The notes below the pieces were generated by a model. The model was not told where the DNA came from. It saw nothing but the letters and a program-made list of their open reading frames with translations, and made no database searches. From assembly GCF_013155465.1 (NCBI RefSeq), contig NZ_JABJVX010000001.1, positions 310,001-374,000 on the forward strand: a DNA stretch of 64,000 bases, read 5' to 3'. Both the position numbers and the translations under genes were made by a program. Origin of the DNA: Alterinioella nitratireducens. GTDB taxonomy: Bacteria; Pseudomonadota; Alphaproteobacteria; Rhodobacterales; Rhodobacteraceae. Shown here in pieces: positions 36,032 to 44,792 of this stretch. Position 1 is the first letter of the stretch, and every line of letters begins with the position of its first letter.

Positions 36032-36778
36032 ATGCAGCCGGACACGCTCAAGACCGATCAGAACCGCACCCTTGCCTATCACAAGACCGACGGCGCGGGG
36101 CCGGGCGTGGTCTTCCTCGGCGGGCTGAAATCCGACATGGAGGGGACCAAGGCGCTGCACCTGGAGGCCTGGGCCAGGCGCGAGGGCCGCGCCTTCCTGC
36201 GCTTCGACTATTCCGGCCATGGGCAGAGCTCGGGGGCGTTCACCGAGGGTTGCATCGGCGATTGGGCCGAGGATGCGCGTGCGGCGATCACGGCCCTGAC
36301 GGAAGGGCCTCAGGTGCTGGTCGGTTCTTCCATGGGCGGCTGGATCGCCTGCCTGGTCGCGCGCGCATGCCCTGGCCGGGTCGCGGGGTTCGTCGGCATC
36401 GCCGCCGCCCCCGACTTTACCGAGGACAGCATGTGGGCCGGCTTCTCCGAAGCCGAAAAGGCCCGCATGATGGAGGAGGGTCAGCTCGCCTTGCCCTCGG
36501 ATTATGGCGATCCCTACATCATCACCCGCCGCATGATCGAGGATGGGCGCAACCAGCTTGTCCTGCGATCCCCCTTGCGCATCGACGCGCCGGTGCGCCT
36601 CTTGCAGGGCACGGCGGATGCGGATGTCGAGATGTCGGTGGCGCTGCGGCTGCTGGCGCATCTGGAGGGGCCGGATATCGTGCTGGAACTGGTCAAGGGG
36701 GCCGATCACCGCTTCTCAGACGATGCTTGCCTGTCGCGCATCGTGGCCGCCGTCGAGGATGTTCTGGCCCATGCGTAG
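36032..36778 (+). CDS. Alpha/beta hydrolase, ABHD10-like serine esterase
   Basis: The 248-residue enzyme closely follows mammalian ABHD10 in layout: GVVFLGGLKSDMEGTKALHLEAWARREGRAFLRFDYSGHGQS, nucleophile GSSMGGW, acid in LLQGTADADV and the His in GADHRFSDDA. ABHD10 is a thioesterase/depalmitoylase and acyl-glucuronide esterase, and the bacterial substrate is unknown. AGGAGG stands before ATG 36032. The next hydrolase gene starts inside its end (eight-base overlap). Confidence 0.85.
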   Translation: MQPDTLKTDQNRTLAYHKTDGAGPGVVFLGGLKSDMEGTKALHLEAWARREGRAFLRFDYSGHGQSSGAFTEGCIGDWAEDARAAITALTEGPQVLVGSSMGGWIACLVARACPGRVAGFVGIAAAPDFTEDSMWAGFSEAEKARMMEEGQLALPSDYGDPYIITRRMIEDGRNQLVLRSPLRIDAPVRLLQGTADADVEMSVALRLLAHLEGPDIVLELVKGADHRFSDDACLSRIVAAVEDVLAHA

Positions 36779-37754
36779 GCTCGGCAAAACCCTGGGCCGC
36801 CTGGCCCTCCTGCTCATCGTCGCGGGCGCGGCCTTCTGGTTTCTCGCCCCCCGCGAAGCAGCCATCCGTGGCGCCCCTTTCGCGGGCGATCTGAGCGACC
36901 CGGCGGGATACCTCGCCACCCGCGAGGCCGCCATTTCCGGCATCACGCCCGGAACGCAGGCGCGCATCGTCTGGGCCGGGCAGGCCGGGGCCACGACGCC
37001 GCTCTCCATCCTCTACCTGCACGGGTTTTCGGCGACCTCCGAGGAAATCCGACCCGTCCCCGACAATCTTGCCACCGCCCTCGACGCCAACCTCGTCTTC
37101 GCCCGCCTGCGCGGGCATGGCCGCAACGGGGCGGCGCTGGCGCGGGCACGGGCGGGCGACTGGATCGACGACACCGCCGAGGCGCTGGCCGTTGCGCGGG
37201 CCGTCGGCGATCGCGTGCTGATCCTCTCGACCTCGACCGGCGGCACCCTCTCGGTCATCGCGGCCACCGAACCCGACATGGCCCGGGATGTCCTGGGTCT
37301 TGCGATGGTCTCGCCGAATTTCGCCCTGGTGAACCCGGCGGCGGCCCTGCTGGAATTTCCGCTCGCCCGCCACTGGGTGCCGTGGCTTGTCGGGGCGGAG
37401 CGCAGTTTCGAGCCGCAGAACGAGGACCATGCCACCTATTGGACCACGCGCTATCCCTCATCCGCCGGGGTCACGCTTGGCACGCTGATGGCCGAGGCAA
37501 ATGCCCGCGACTATTCCGGCGCCGATCTGCCCGCGCTCTTCCTCTTCTCCGATGCCGACCGGGTCGTTTCGGCCCCCGCCACGCGCACCTTCGCCCAAGG
37601 ATGGCGCGGGCCGGTCACGCTGGTCCCCCTGGACCTGCCCGACGCGGGCGCGGACCCCTTCGCCCATGTCATCGCGGGCGACATCCTCAGCCCCGCCATG
37701 ACCGAACGGGTGACGGATGAGATCGTGACCTGGGCGCGGGGATTGCAGGACTGA
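36771..37754 (+). CDS. Membrane-anchored or exported alpha/beta hydrolase
   Basis: The 327-residue protein starts with a membrane anchor or signal (LGRLALLLIVAGAAFWFLAP) followed by an alpha/beta hydrolase domain: LYLHGFSATSEEIRPV, FARLRGHGRNG, nucleophile elbow LSTSTGGT, acid in LFSDADRVV and a probable His in DPFAHV. The elbow S-T-S-T-G-G is a variant of GxSxG. It overlaps the preceding hydrolase gene by eight bases, so the pair is coupled. Substrate unknown. Confidence 0.78.
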   Translation: MRRLGKTLGRLALLLIVAGAAFWFLAPREAAIRGAPFAGDLSDPAGYLATREAAISGITPGTQARIVWAGQAGATTPLSILYLHGFSATSEEIRPVPDNLATALDANLVFARLRGHGRNGAALARARAGDWIDDTAEALAVARAVGDRVLILSTSTGGTLSVIAATEPDMARDVLGLAMVSPNFALVNPAAALLEFPLARHWVPWLVGAERSFEPQNEDHATYWTTRYPSSAGVTLGTLMAEANARDYSGADLPALFLFSDADRVVSAPATRTFAQGWRGPVTLVPLDLPDAGADPFAHVIAGDILSPAMTERVTDEIVTWARGLQD

Positions 37755-37866
37755 CCGAGCGGGACAAGAGACGCCCAAACTCGCCGTCGCGCAACATATC
37801 TGTTGCGGCATCGGCCCCGTCTCTGCAACTCTGGCCTCAGGCATTTTCCAAGCGGAGAGTTTCGTC

Positions 37867-38874
37867 ATGGGCGTTTTCAAGGCAGGGCTGGTCGCGCTGG
37901 CATCGCTGGTGCTGGCGGGTGCGGCTTCCGCGCAGGGCTGGACCGTGCGGACCGATTTCACCGAGGGCTGGTTCTTCGCGGGCGCAGGCATCGAGGGCGG
38001 GCCGATCAGCTTCAACTGCGCCGATCACTATCCCGGCGCGGACTGGTCCTATGGCGAGGGCGGGGGGCCGTATGATCCTTACATCATCCAGATTTCGATG
38101 AACCAGACCATCGGCGTGCCGGGCGAGGCAAACTGGGCCAATAACGCCCCGCGCAACGACGTGATCTTCGTCATCGGCAATACCGGCTATCAGCTGCCGG
38201 ATGTGCGCTGGAACGAGATGGTGGGCGAATGGTCCACGCAGATCTCGATCGGCGACCCGCTGATCACGGCGCTTCTGGCGGGCGGCGAGGCGCAGCTTTG
38301 GGCCGAGGGCGCGCTGGTCGGCGACCTGCCCGCTGCGGGGCTGTCCAGCTCGGTGGCGGGCGCGATCAATTTCTGCGACAGCCACTGGATCGCCTCGGGC
38401 GCGCCCTTGCCGACGCACGCCGCGATCACCATGCAGACCCTGCGCGACAGGCCATCTTCGGGGGCCACCAACATGGAACAGGCGATGCTGGACTATGTCA
38501 CCGGCATCTGTTCCGGCGCGGCGCAGGTGCGCGCCGATGCCATCGGGCGCAGCGATTTCGACGGTGACGGGGTCGAGGATGTGATGGTGCATTGGTCGGG
38601 CGTCTCGTGCCAGCAAGGCGATCTTGCCAATCTGCGCGGCGGCGGCAATTGCGGGGCGTCCAACTGCCTGACCTCGGTTTTCGTCTCCTCCGCGATCGGG
38701 GCGGGCAACGGACCATATGAGGTGCTTGCACTCAGCGCGCGGGTCGCCAGCGAGAGTGACAGCGACATCTTGCTTGGCGTGGATCCGGCCACCTGCTCCG
38801 TGCTTGGCCTGCAACCGGCCTGCATCGCGCGGCAGCGGTGGGACGGGGCGCAATTCGTGACCGTCGCGCGGTAA
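37867..38874 (+). CDS. Exported hypothetical protein with a DxDGDG calcium-like loop
   Basis: The 335-residue protein has a signal peptide ending ASAQG and a mature part with about eight cysteines, clustered in the last third (SCQQGDLANLRGGGNCGASNC, TCSVLGLQPACIARQ). SDFDGDGVEDVMVHWS resembles the calcium-binding loops of FG-GAP/dockerin-type repeats. The N-terminal half (FTEGWFFAGAGIEGGPISFNCADHY) is unfamiliar. No close family recognised. Confidence 0.6.
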   Translation: MGVFKAGLVALASLVLAGAASAQGWTVRTDFTEGWFFAGAGIEGGPISFNCADHYPGADWSYGEGGGPYDPYIIQISMNQTIGVPGEANWANNAPRNDVIFVIGNTGYQLPDVRWNEMVGEWSTQISIGDPLITALLAGGEAQLWAEGALVGDLPAAGLSSSVAGAINFCDSHWIASGAPLPTHAAITMQTLRDRPSSGATNMEQAMLDYVTGICSGAAQVRADAIGRSDFDGDGVEDVMVHWSGVSCQQGDLANLRGGGNCGASNCLTSVFVSSAIGAGNGPYEVLALSARVASESDSDILLGVDPATCSVLGLQPACIARQRWDGAQFVTVAR

Positions 38875-38949
38875 ACCGGCCCGCGCGGCGCGTTTCGCAT
38901 TGACCCCGCCCCCGCGGCTGGCGCACACCCGTCCGGCAACCTGTGAGCT

Positions 38950-39657
38950 GTGAGGCGTATCAAATTGGACCCATTGGTTTTTCTGCCGGGCATGATGTGC
39001 GATGCGCGTCTGTTCGCGCCCCAGATCGAGGCGCTGTCGCGCGAGCGCGCGGTGCAGGTCGCATGCCTGGCCGGGCATGACAGCGTGCGCGCCATGGCCG
39101 AGGCGGTGCTGGAGGCCGCGCCGGAACGCTTCGCGCTGGCGGGTCTTTCGCTTGGCGGCATCGTGGCGATGGAGGTCATCCGCAAGGCGCCGGCCCGCGT
39201 CACCCGTCTGGCGCTGATGGCGACCGACCCGCTGACCGACACGCCCGACATGGCGGCAGGCCGCGAGGTGCTGATCGCGCGGGCCAGGGGCGGACGGCTG
39301 GAGGAGGTGCTGCGTGAGTTCCTGCCCGCACAGACCCTCGCCCCAGGTCCGGGGCGCGCCGGCATTCAGGACGGGTTTGTGCGCATGGGGCTGGAGGCCG
39401 GGGCCGAGCAGTTCGGCGACCAGATGCGCGCGTTGCAACGCCGCCCCGATCAGCAGGGCACGCTGCGCCGGGTGCAGGTGCCGACGCTGGTGATGGGCGG
39501 CGCGCATGACCGGATGTGCCCGCCGCGACGGCATGAATTCATGGCCCAGTTGATCCCCGGCGCGCGGCTGGAGATCCTTGAAGATGCAGGGCATTTGCTG
39601 ACGCAGGAGGCACCCGGCGCGAGCCTTGAGGCGTTCAGAGTGTGGCTGTCCGCCTAG
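38950..39657 (+). CDS. Alpha/beta hydrolase
   Basis: The 235-residue protein has LVFLPGMMCDARLFAPQIEALS (oxyanion region), the nucleophile in AGLSLGGIVAME, the acid in VMGGAHDRMCPP and the His in EDAGHLLTQEAP. It starts at GTG 38950. Its 3' end overlaps the convergent DUF6151-like gene by 23 bases. Substrate unknown. The short cap suggests a small ester. Confidence 0.8.
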   Translation: MRRIKLDPLVFLPGMMCDARLFAPQIEALSRERAVQVACLAGHDSVRAMAEAVLEAAPERFALAGLSLGGIVAMEVIRKAPARVTRLALMATDPLTDTPDMAAGREVLIARARGGRLEEVLREFLPAQTLAPGPGRAGIQDGFVRMGLEAGAEQFGDQMRALQRRPDQQGTLRRVQVPTLVMGGAHDRMCPPRRHEFMAQLIPGARLEILEDAGHLLTQEAPGASLEAFRVWLSA

Positions 39658-40195
39658 GGGCAAGCTCGGGCTCGGCGACCGGCGCGCCGGTCTCGTCGAA
39701 GAACGGTGTCTGACGCCAGCGCCCGCCAAGGCGCGCGGCCAGGGCGCGGCGGTAGAAGCGCCAGATCATGCGCGCCAGCCCGATATGCCTTGGCTTGGTG
39801 TCCATGAACCCTTCGGCCAGGACAGGCCCGAGCGGCGCGATCTCGGACAGGCAGGATGTCTGCACGCCGACAAAGGCGGGTTTCGGGCCCCGCGCGGTGT
39901 TGAACATCGGCGTGCCGCAGCATTTGGCATACCAGCGGTAGAGGCCCTTGGGCGACAGTTTCATGACGCCCAGATGCTCGGCCCCTTGTGCGATCGCGAT
40001 CCTGTCGGGGGTGGTCTGGAAGATGCCGACCCCCTCTGCCCGCGTGCCGGGGATGCCATAGAGGTCCAGCGCGCGGCGGCAGCTTGCACAATGGCACAGC
40101 GCATGGGTGCCTTCATCGGGATCGACGGATTTCAGCGTGCCCGTCAACGCGCCGCAGCGGCAGGAAAACCCGATATCCGTGCCGCCGCGCGCCAT
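39635..40195 (-). CDS. DUF6151/GFA-like zinc protein
   Basis: The 186-residue protein has a CxC (CRCG) and a CHCASC pair, then a later KCCGTPMF, the cysteine layout of glutathione-dependent formaldehyde-activating (GFA)-like folds. I recall this branch as DUF6151. A helical C-terminal part (ARMIWRFYRRALAARLGGRWRQTPFF) follows. ATG 40195 comes eight bases after the phaZ stop, so it is probably co-transcribed with phaZ. Confidence 0.7.
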   Translation of the reverse strand: MARGGTDIGFSCRCGALTGTLKSVDPDEGTHALCHCASCRRALDLYGIPGTRAEGVGIFQTTPDRIAIAQGAEHLGVMKLSPKGLYRWYAKCCGTPMFNTARGPKPAFVGVQTSCLSEIAPLGPVLAEGFMDTKPRHIGLARMIWRFYRRALAARLGGRWRQTPFFDETGAPVAEPELAPRRTATL

Positions 40196-40203
40196 GGCCC
40201 GGC

Positions 40204-41475
40204 CTACTCGGCGGCGACGCCCGAGGTCACCGGCGTTTTCGGCACGTCGCAATTCGCGTCGATGAAATCCAGCACCAGGGGCCGGATCTTGTTGCGCCAG
40301 CTTTTGCCCGCGAAGATCCCGTAATGGCCCGCATCGGGTTCCAGGTAGCTGGCCTTCTTGGACTCGGGCAAGCCGGTGCATAGCCGCAGCGCGGCGACGC
40401 ATTGACCGGGGGCCGAGATATCGTCCTTGCCGCCCTCGACGGTCTTGACCGCCACGGTGGTGATCTTGCCGATATCGACCTGTTTGCCCGCCACGGTAAA
40501 GCGGTTCTCGGCAATCTCCAGCCCCTTGAAGATGCGTTCGACGGTGGAGAGGTAGAACTCCGCCGTCATGTCCATCACGGCCAAATACTCGTCGTAGAAC
40601 CGGTTGTGCTTGTCGTGTTCGGACGCCTCGCCCTTGGCGACGCGCATGATCTGGTCGGTGAAGGCCTTGGCATGTTTCTCGGCATTCATGGCGATGAAGC
40701 TGGAAAGCTGCTGCAGGCCCGGATAGACCATCCGCCCCGCGCCCTTGTACTTGAAGCCGACGCGTTGCAGCACGTGCTGTTCGAGCTGGCCCATGGTGAC
40801 GCGGTTGCCGAAATCGGTCACATCCGTCGCCGCCGCGTCTGGGTCGATCGGGCCGCCGATCAGCGTCAGGGTGCGCGGCTGCGCGTCGGGGTCTTCCTCG
40901 GCCAGGTAGGCGGTGGCGGCCAGCGCCAGGGGCGCGGGCTGACAGACCGCGATCACATGCGTGTCGGGGCCGATTTCCTTCATGAAGTCAACGAGGTAGA
41001 GGGTATAATCCTCGACGTCGAACTTGCCGACCGAAACCGGGATGTCACGCGCATTGTGCCAATCCGTGATATAGACGTCACAATCGGGCAATAGGCTGAG
41101 GACGGTCGACCGCAGGAGGGTCGCATAATGACCGGACATCGGCGCCACCAGCAGAACCTTGCGGCCCGTGGGCTCGCGCCCCGCGACGTTGAAGCGGATC
41201 AGGTCGCCGAAGGGGCGTTTCTGCACCACCTGGATCTCGACCGAATGGTCGCGCCCGTCGGCGCCGGTCATGATCTGGATGTTCCAGTCGGGCTTGACGA
41301 CCATGCGCTCGAAGCTGCGTTCCATCACCTCGCCCCAGGCGGCGGTGATCTTGATGGCCGGATTCGCGACCAGCCCAAGCTGCGGGTAGGAACACATCGC
41401 GCGGGCGGTCGCGCCGAGCCACTGGTTGGACACGCGGATCGATTCCATCATGTCGTATGTAAGTAGGTATTTCAT
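40204..41475 (-). CDS. phaZ: Intracellular polyhydroxyalkanoate depolymerase
   Basis: The 423-residue enzyme degrades native PHA granules to 3-hydroxy acids. Marks are MKYLLTYDMMESIR, VLLVAPMSGHYATLLRSTV, DVYITDWHNARDIP, the Cys nucleophile in IAVCQPAPLALAATA, and the His in EPDAGHYGIFAGKSWR. Length and order fit the Ralstonia/Rhodobacter PhaZ1 type. It diverges from phaC across 127 bases. Confidence 0.95.
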   Translation of the reverse strand: MKYLLTYDMMESIRVSNQWLGATARAMCSYPQLGLVANPAIKITAAWGEVMERSFERMVVKPDWNIQIMTGADGRDHSVEIQVVQKRPFGDLIRFNVAGREPTGRKVLLVAPMSGHYATLLRSTVLSLLPDCDVYITDWHNARDIPVSVGKFDVEDYTLYLVDFMKEIGPDTHVIAVCQPAPLALAATAYLAEEDPDAQPRTLTLIGGPIDPDAAATDVTDFGNRVTMGQLEQHVLQRVGFKYKGAGRMVYPGLQQLSSFIAMNAEKHAKAFTDQIMRVAKGEASEHDKHNRFYDEYLAVMDMTAEFYLSTVERIFKGLEIAENRFTVAGKQVDIGKITTVAVKTVEGGKDDISAPGQCVAALRLCTGLPESKKASYLEPDAGHYGIFAGKSWRNKIRPLVLDFIDANCDVPKTPVTSGVAAE

Positions 41476-41540
41476 CCCCGTGGGACTCCTGCAAAACTGT
41501 GATTTGCCCGGTCACGCTTGGCCCGGTTCAATTCGTCGCT

Positions 41541-41569
41541 TTGCCCCCTCACCCCGGCAAGGCTAATAT
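41541..41569 (+). promoter_or_regulatory. phaC promoter
   Basis: TTGCCC (41541-41546), 17 bases, TAATAT (41564-41569), 33 bases before the phaC ATG. A CTGC-N4-GCAT box (read on the minus strand) overlaps its downstream edge. Confidence 0.55.
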
Positions 41570-41579
41570 GCACATGCAG
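41568..41579 (-). promoter_or_regulatory. Imperfect PhaR-type box at phaC
   Basis: On the minus strand the bases read CTGC-ATGT-GCAT, one change from CTGC-N4-GCAG, the site known for Paracoccus PhaR. It covers the end of the -10 and the likely start point. Confidence 0.5.
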
Positions 41580-41602
41580 CATCGAGAGGGTAAAATCAAG
41601 CC

Positions 41603-43414
41603 ATGGCACAAGGTGACGACACGACCGAGACCGGGACGGAGGAGAATCTCGACCGGCTGAATGCCAATCTCGCCCGCATGGAGGAGCTGTCTAAACGCAT
41701 GGTCGCGGCCCTTGGCCAGAAGGACCTGGCCACCGATGCCGGACTGACCGGGCCGGGACAGGACTTCTACATGAAGGCGGGCTCGGCCTATCTCAATGAC
41801 ATGATGACCAATCCGGGCAAGCTGATCGGCCACCAGGTGGCCTATTGGGGCCGCGCGCTGGAGCATTTCACCGAGGCGCAGAAGGCGCTGGCCGCCGGTC
41901 AGCTGGAGATCCCCGAGGATGAGGACGTGCCCGACGACCCCCGCTTTGCCAACCCGATGTGGCGCACGCATCCCTATTTCCGCCTGGTGCGCCAGCAATA
42001 CGAGCTGAACGCCGATGCGATCAACATGGCCGTCAAGGATCTGGACGGGCTGGATTCGAAGGAGAAACAGCGGGTCGAATTCTTCTCGCGCCAGATCATC
42101 GACCTGTTTGCACCGACCAATTACCTGGCCACCAACCCCGACGCGCTGCAAAAGGCGGTCGAGACCGAGGGGCAGAGCCTGGTCGACGGGCTGGAGAACC
42201 TGGTGCGCGATATCGAGGCGCATCACGGTGAGCTTCTGCCGACGCTGTCGGACCCCGACGCCTTTACCGTGGGCGAAAACATCGGCGCGACGCAAGGCAA
42301 GGTGGTCTTTCGCAACCGGATGATGGAGCTGATCCAGTATGCCCCCCTGACCGAGAAGGTCCACAAGACCCCGCTGGTCATCTTCCCGCCCTGGATCAAC
42401 AAGTTCTACATTCTGGACCTCAAGCCCAAGAACAGCCTGATCCGGTGGGTGCTGGAACAGGGCTATACCCTCTTCGTGGTCAGCTGGAAGAACCCGGACC
42501 CCAGCTATGCCGATGTCGGGCTGGAGGATTATGTCGAGGAAGGCTACGTGCAGGCCGTCGAGACCGCCAAGGAGATCACCGGCGAGAAACAGGTCAACGC
42601 GGTCGGCTATTGCATCGCGGGCACCACGCTGTCCGCCGCGCTGGCCTGGATGCAGAAACGCGGCGACAAGTCGATCAAGTCGGCCACCTTCTTCACCACG
42701 CTGACCGATTTCTCCGACCAGGGCGAGTTCACAGTTTTCCTGCAGGACGATTTCGTCGATGCGATCGAACGGCAGGTGACGGAAAAGGGCATCCTCAACA
42801 GCTATTTCATGTCCAAGACCATGAGCTTCCTGCGCGCCCGCGACCTGGTCTATGGCCCCGCCGTGAAAAGCTACATGATGGGCGAGGCGCCGCCCGCTTT
42901 CGATCTGCTCTACTGGAACGGCGACAGCACCAACCTGCCGGGGCGCATGGCGGTGCAATACCTGCGCGAGCTGTGCCAGAAGAACGCGCTGGCCGAGGAT
43001 GGCTTCAAGATCCTGGGCGAGACGGTGCATCTGCGCGACATCAAGCTGCCCGTCATGTCGATCGGCACCAAGACCGACCATATCGCGCCCTGGCGGCAGT
43101 GTTTTGTGGGGTTCGAGAAATTCGGATCGAAGGACAAGACCTTCATCATGTCGGAATCGGGCCATATCGCGGGCATCGTCAATCCGCCCTCCAAGAAGAA
43201 ATACGGCCATTTCACCAGTGGCGAGATGGGGCAGGGCCCGGATGCCTGGGAAGAGGCCGCCGAGTTCCACGAGGGATCGTGGTGGCCGCGGTGGGAAGCC
43301 TGGCTGAAAAAGCGCTCCGGCGCGCAGGTCGCGGCCCGCGTTCCCGGTGAGTCGGGCCATGAGATCCTCGGCGATGCCCCCGGAACTTATGTGTTGGAAG
43401 GGTCAACCTCCTGA
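41603..43414 (+). CDS. phaC: Class I poly(3-hydroxyalkanoate) synthase
   Basis: The 603-residue enzyme polymerises 3-hydroxyacyl-CoA at the granule surface. The catalytic triad is visible: Cys337 in GYCIAGTT (lipase-like box), Asp492 in KTDHIAPW and His521 in SGHIAGIVNPP. FPPWINKFYILDLKPKNSL and FVVSWKNPDPSYADVGLEDYVEEG are family hallmarks. The N-terminal 90 residues are a variable, acidic region. The phasin gene follows after 145 bases. Confidence 0.98.
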   Translation: MAQGDDTTETGTEENLDRLNANLARMEELSKRMVAALGQKDLATDAGLTGPGQDFYMKAGSAYLNDMMTNPGKLIGHQVAYWGRALEHFTEAQKALAAGQLEIPEDEDVPDDPRFANPMWRTHPYFRLVRQQYELNADAINMAVKDLDGLDSKEKQRVEFFSRQIIDLFAPTNYLATNPDALQKAVETEGQSLVDGLENLVRDIEAHHGELLPTLSDPDAFTVGENIGATQGKVVFRNRMMELIQYAPLTEKVHKTPLVIFPPWINKFYILDLKPKNSLIRWVLEQGYTLFVVSWKNPDPSYADVGLEDYVEEGYVQAVETAKEITGEKQVNAVGYCIAGTTLSAALAWMQKRGDKSIKSATFFTTLTDFSDQGEFTVFLQDDFVDAIERQVTEKGILNSYFMSKTMSFLRARDLVYGPAVKSYMMGEAPPAFDLLYWNGDSTNLPGRMAVQYLRELCQKNALAEDGFKILGETVHLRDIKLPVMSIGTKTDHIAPWRQCFVGFEKFGSKDKTFIMSESGHIAGIVNPPSKKKYGHFTSGEMGQGPDAWEEAAEFHEGSWWPRWEAWLKKRSGAQVAARVPGESGHEILGDAPGTYVLEGSTS

Positions 43415-43439
43415 ATTTGAACGGTTTTGCGAAAATATG

Positions 43440-43450
43440 CTGCGGTGCAG
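43440..43450. promoter_or_regulatory. PhaR-type box 1 upstream of the phasin gene
   Basis: CTGC-GGT-GCAG, a perfect CTGC-N3-GCAG site, just upstream of the -35 box. Confidence 0.65.
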
Positions 43451-43459
43451 AAAAATATC

Positions 43460-43488
43460 TTGAAATTCTGCAACGCAGCGCGCATATT
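43460..43488 (+). promoter_or_regulatory. Phasin promoter
   Basis: TTGAAA (43460-43465), exactly 17 bases, CATATT (43483-43488), 71 bases before the ATG. Confidence 0.65.
43468..43478. promoter_or_regulatory. PhaR-type box 2, inside the phasin promoter spacer
   Basis: CTGC-AAC-GCAG lies wholly between the -35 and -10 boxes, where a bound repressor would exclude RNA polymerase. Confidence 0.7.
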
Positions 43489-43559
43489 CTTTGCAGACGC
43501 AGCAATGCGGACCGACACATTCATCCCCCGGCACCGGGGCGAACATCAGGAGCAAGACC

Positions 43560-44009
43560 ATGGCCAAAGCAAAGACCACCGACTTCACCGCCTATGTCAA
43601 CGAAGCAATGGCGAACTTCCCGGTCGACATGACCGCCTATAACGACGCGTTCAAGACCTCCGCCGCAATGGGCGAGAAGTTCTCGAAAGTCGCTCTGGAA
43701 GCCGCCGAGAAATCCACCGAGATCTCCTCGAAGTGGACCAAAGACACCCTCGCCAAGATGTCGGACGTGACCTCGGTCAAATCCGAGCCGACCGACTACA
43801 CCAAGGCGATGACCGATTTCGCCTCCGCGCAGGCCGAAATGGCAGCTGAAAACCTCGCCTCCTTCGCCGAGATCGCGAAAAAGGTGCAGGTCGAAACCGT
43901 CGAGCTGATGATGGCCGCTGGCAAGGAAGCCTCCGAGGAAGCCTCTGCCGCCGTCAAGAAAGCAACCGCCGACGTGACGACCGCCGCCAAGAAAGCGACC
44001 GCCGCGTAA
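43560..44009 (+). CDS. Phasin (granule surface protein)
   Basis: The 149-residue, helical, Ala/Lys-rich protein starts MAKAKTTDFTAYVNEAM. It has the phasin_2-like stretch AAMGEKFSKVALEAAEKSTEISSKWTKDTLAKM and a C-terminal tail of AAVKKATADVTTAAKKATAA repeats, which resembles the PAKKA-type tails that bind polyester or DNA. Phasins coat PHA granules. AGGAG precedes ATG 43560, and a terminator follows. Its promoter carries two perfect PhaR-type boxes. Confidence 0.92.
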   Translation: MAKAKTTDFTAYVNEAMANFPVDMTAYNDAFKTSAAMGEKFSKVALEAAEKSTEISSKWTKDTLAKMSDVTSVKSEPTDYTKAMTDFASAQAEMAAENLASFAEIAKKVQVETVELMMAAGKEASEEASAAVKKATADVTTAAKKATAA

Positions 44010-44074
44010 GCGACAGACAGGACGATCACGGGGCCCGGGGTTTCCTCCCGACCCTGCCCCCGTGACATCCAGAG

Positions 44075-44108
44075 GAACGGTCTCCCGAAAGGGGGGCCGT
44101 TCTTTTTT
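44075..44108 (+). terminator. Intrinsic terminator of the phasin gene
   Basis: A 12-bp stem (GAACGGTCTCCC with GGGGGGCCGTTC, two G-T pairs), GAAA tetraloop, then TTTTTT. Confidence 0.9.
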
Positions 44109-44158
44109 ATGTCCGCATGGCGATTGCATTTTCAATCCAGCGGGCTAGGCTGCGAATG

Positions 44159-44169
44159 CTGCATTGCAG
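44159..44169. promoter_or_regulatory. PhaR-type box upstream of phaR
   Basis: CTGC-ATT-GCAG, a perfect site 27 bases before the phaR ATG. A weak promoter, TTGCAT (44124-44129) with TAGGCT (44146-44151), would start transcription near it, which implies autorepression. Confidence 0.65.
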
Positions 44170-44196
44170 TGTAACGGATAAGGGAGAGGGGTTGCC

Positions 44197-44739
44197 ATGA
44201 GTGACGCCAAAGCGCCGCTGCTGATCAAGCGCTATGCCAGCCGCAGGCTCTACAACACCGAGACCTCGGATTACGTGACGCTGGAGGATATCTCGGGCTT
44301 TATCCGCGACGGGCGCGAGGTGAAGATCGTCGATCTGAAATCGGGCGATGACCTGACACGGCAATACCTGCTGCAAATCGTGGCCGAACATGAAAGCCGC
44401 GGCGAAAGCGTGCTGCCGATTGCGGTGCTGACCGACCTCGTGCGCAGCTACACCACGCAGGCGCAAAGCGTGGTGCCCGAGTTCCTGGCGATGTCCTTCG
44501 ACATGCTGCGCGACGGGCAGTCCAAGATGGTCGAGAACATCGCCGCGATGAACCCGATGGCGAAAATGCCGGGCTTCGAGGCGATGCGCGCGCAGCAAGA
44601 ACAGTTCATCAAGGCGATGACCGGCGGCATGGGCGTGCCGCGCGATGAGGAGGGTGACGAGAGCGGCAACGCGGAGGATGAACTGGCCGAGATCAAGAAA
44701 CAGCTCGCCGACCTTCAGTCGAAACTGAACAAGCTCTGA
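44197..44739 (+). CDS. phaR: PHA synthesis repressor PhaR
   Basis: The 180-residue regulator has the conserved N-terminal DNA-binding domain (IKRYASRRLYNTETSDYVTLEDISGFIRDGREVKIVDLKSGDDLTRQYLLQIV), the PHB-accumulation middle domain and a C-terminal coiled coil (EDELAEIKKQLADLQSKLNKL). In Paracoccus PhaR binds CTGC-N3/4-GCAG and is released by PHA polymer. The matching sites in this cluster fit that model. Confidence 0.95.
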   Translation: MSDAKAPLLIKRYASRRLYNTETSDYVTLEDISGFIRDGREVKIVDLKSGDDLTRQYLLQIVAEHESRGESVLPIAVLTDLVRSYTTQAQSVVPEFLAMSFDMLRDGQSKMVENIAAMNPMAKMPGFEAMRAQQEQFIKAMTGGMGVPRDEEGDESGNAEDELAEIKKQLADLQSKLNKL

Positions 44740-44746
44740 TCCGGGC

Positions 44747-44792
44747 GGGGAGAATTCTCGAAAAATTCTCCCCTGAATTTTCGAAAATTCAG
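44747..44792. terminator. Paired palindrome between phaR and the DegT gene, bidirectional terminator-like
   Basis: GGGGAGAATT pairs with AATTCTCCCC (44747-44773). A perfect 20-nt palindrome CTGAATTTTC/GAAAATTCAG (44773-44792) follows, overlapping the stop of the convergent gene. Same architecture as 291-332 with different arm sequence. Confidence 0.65.
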
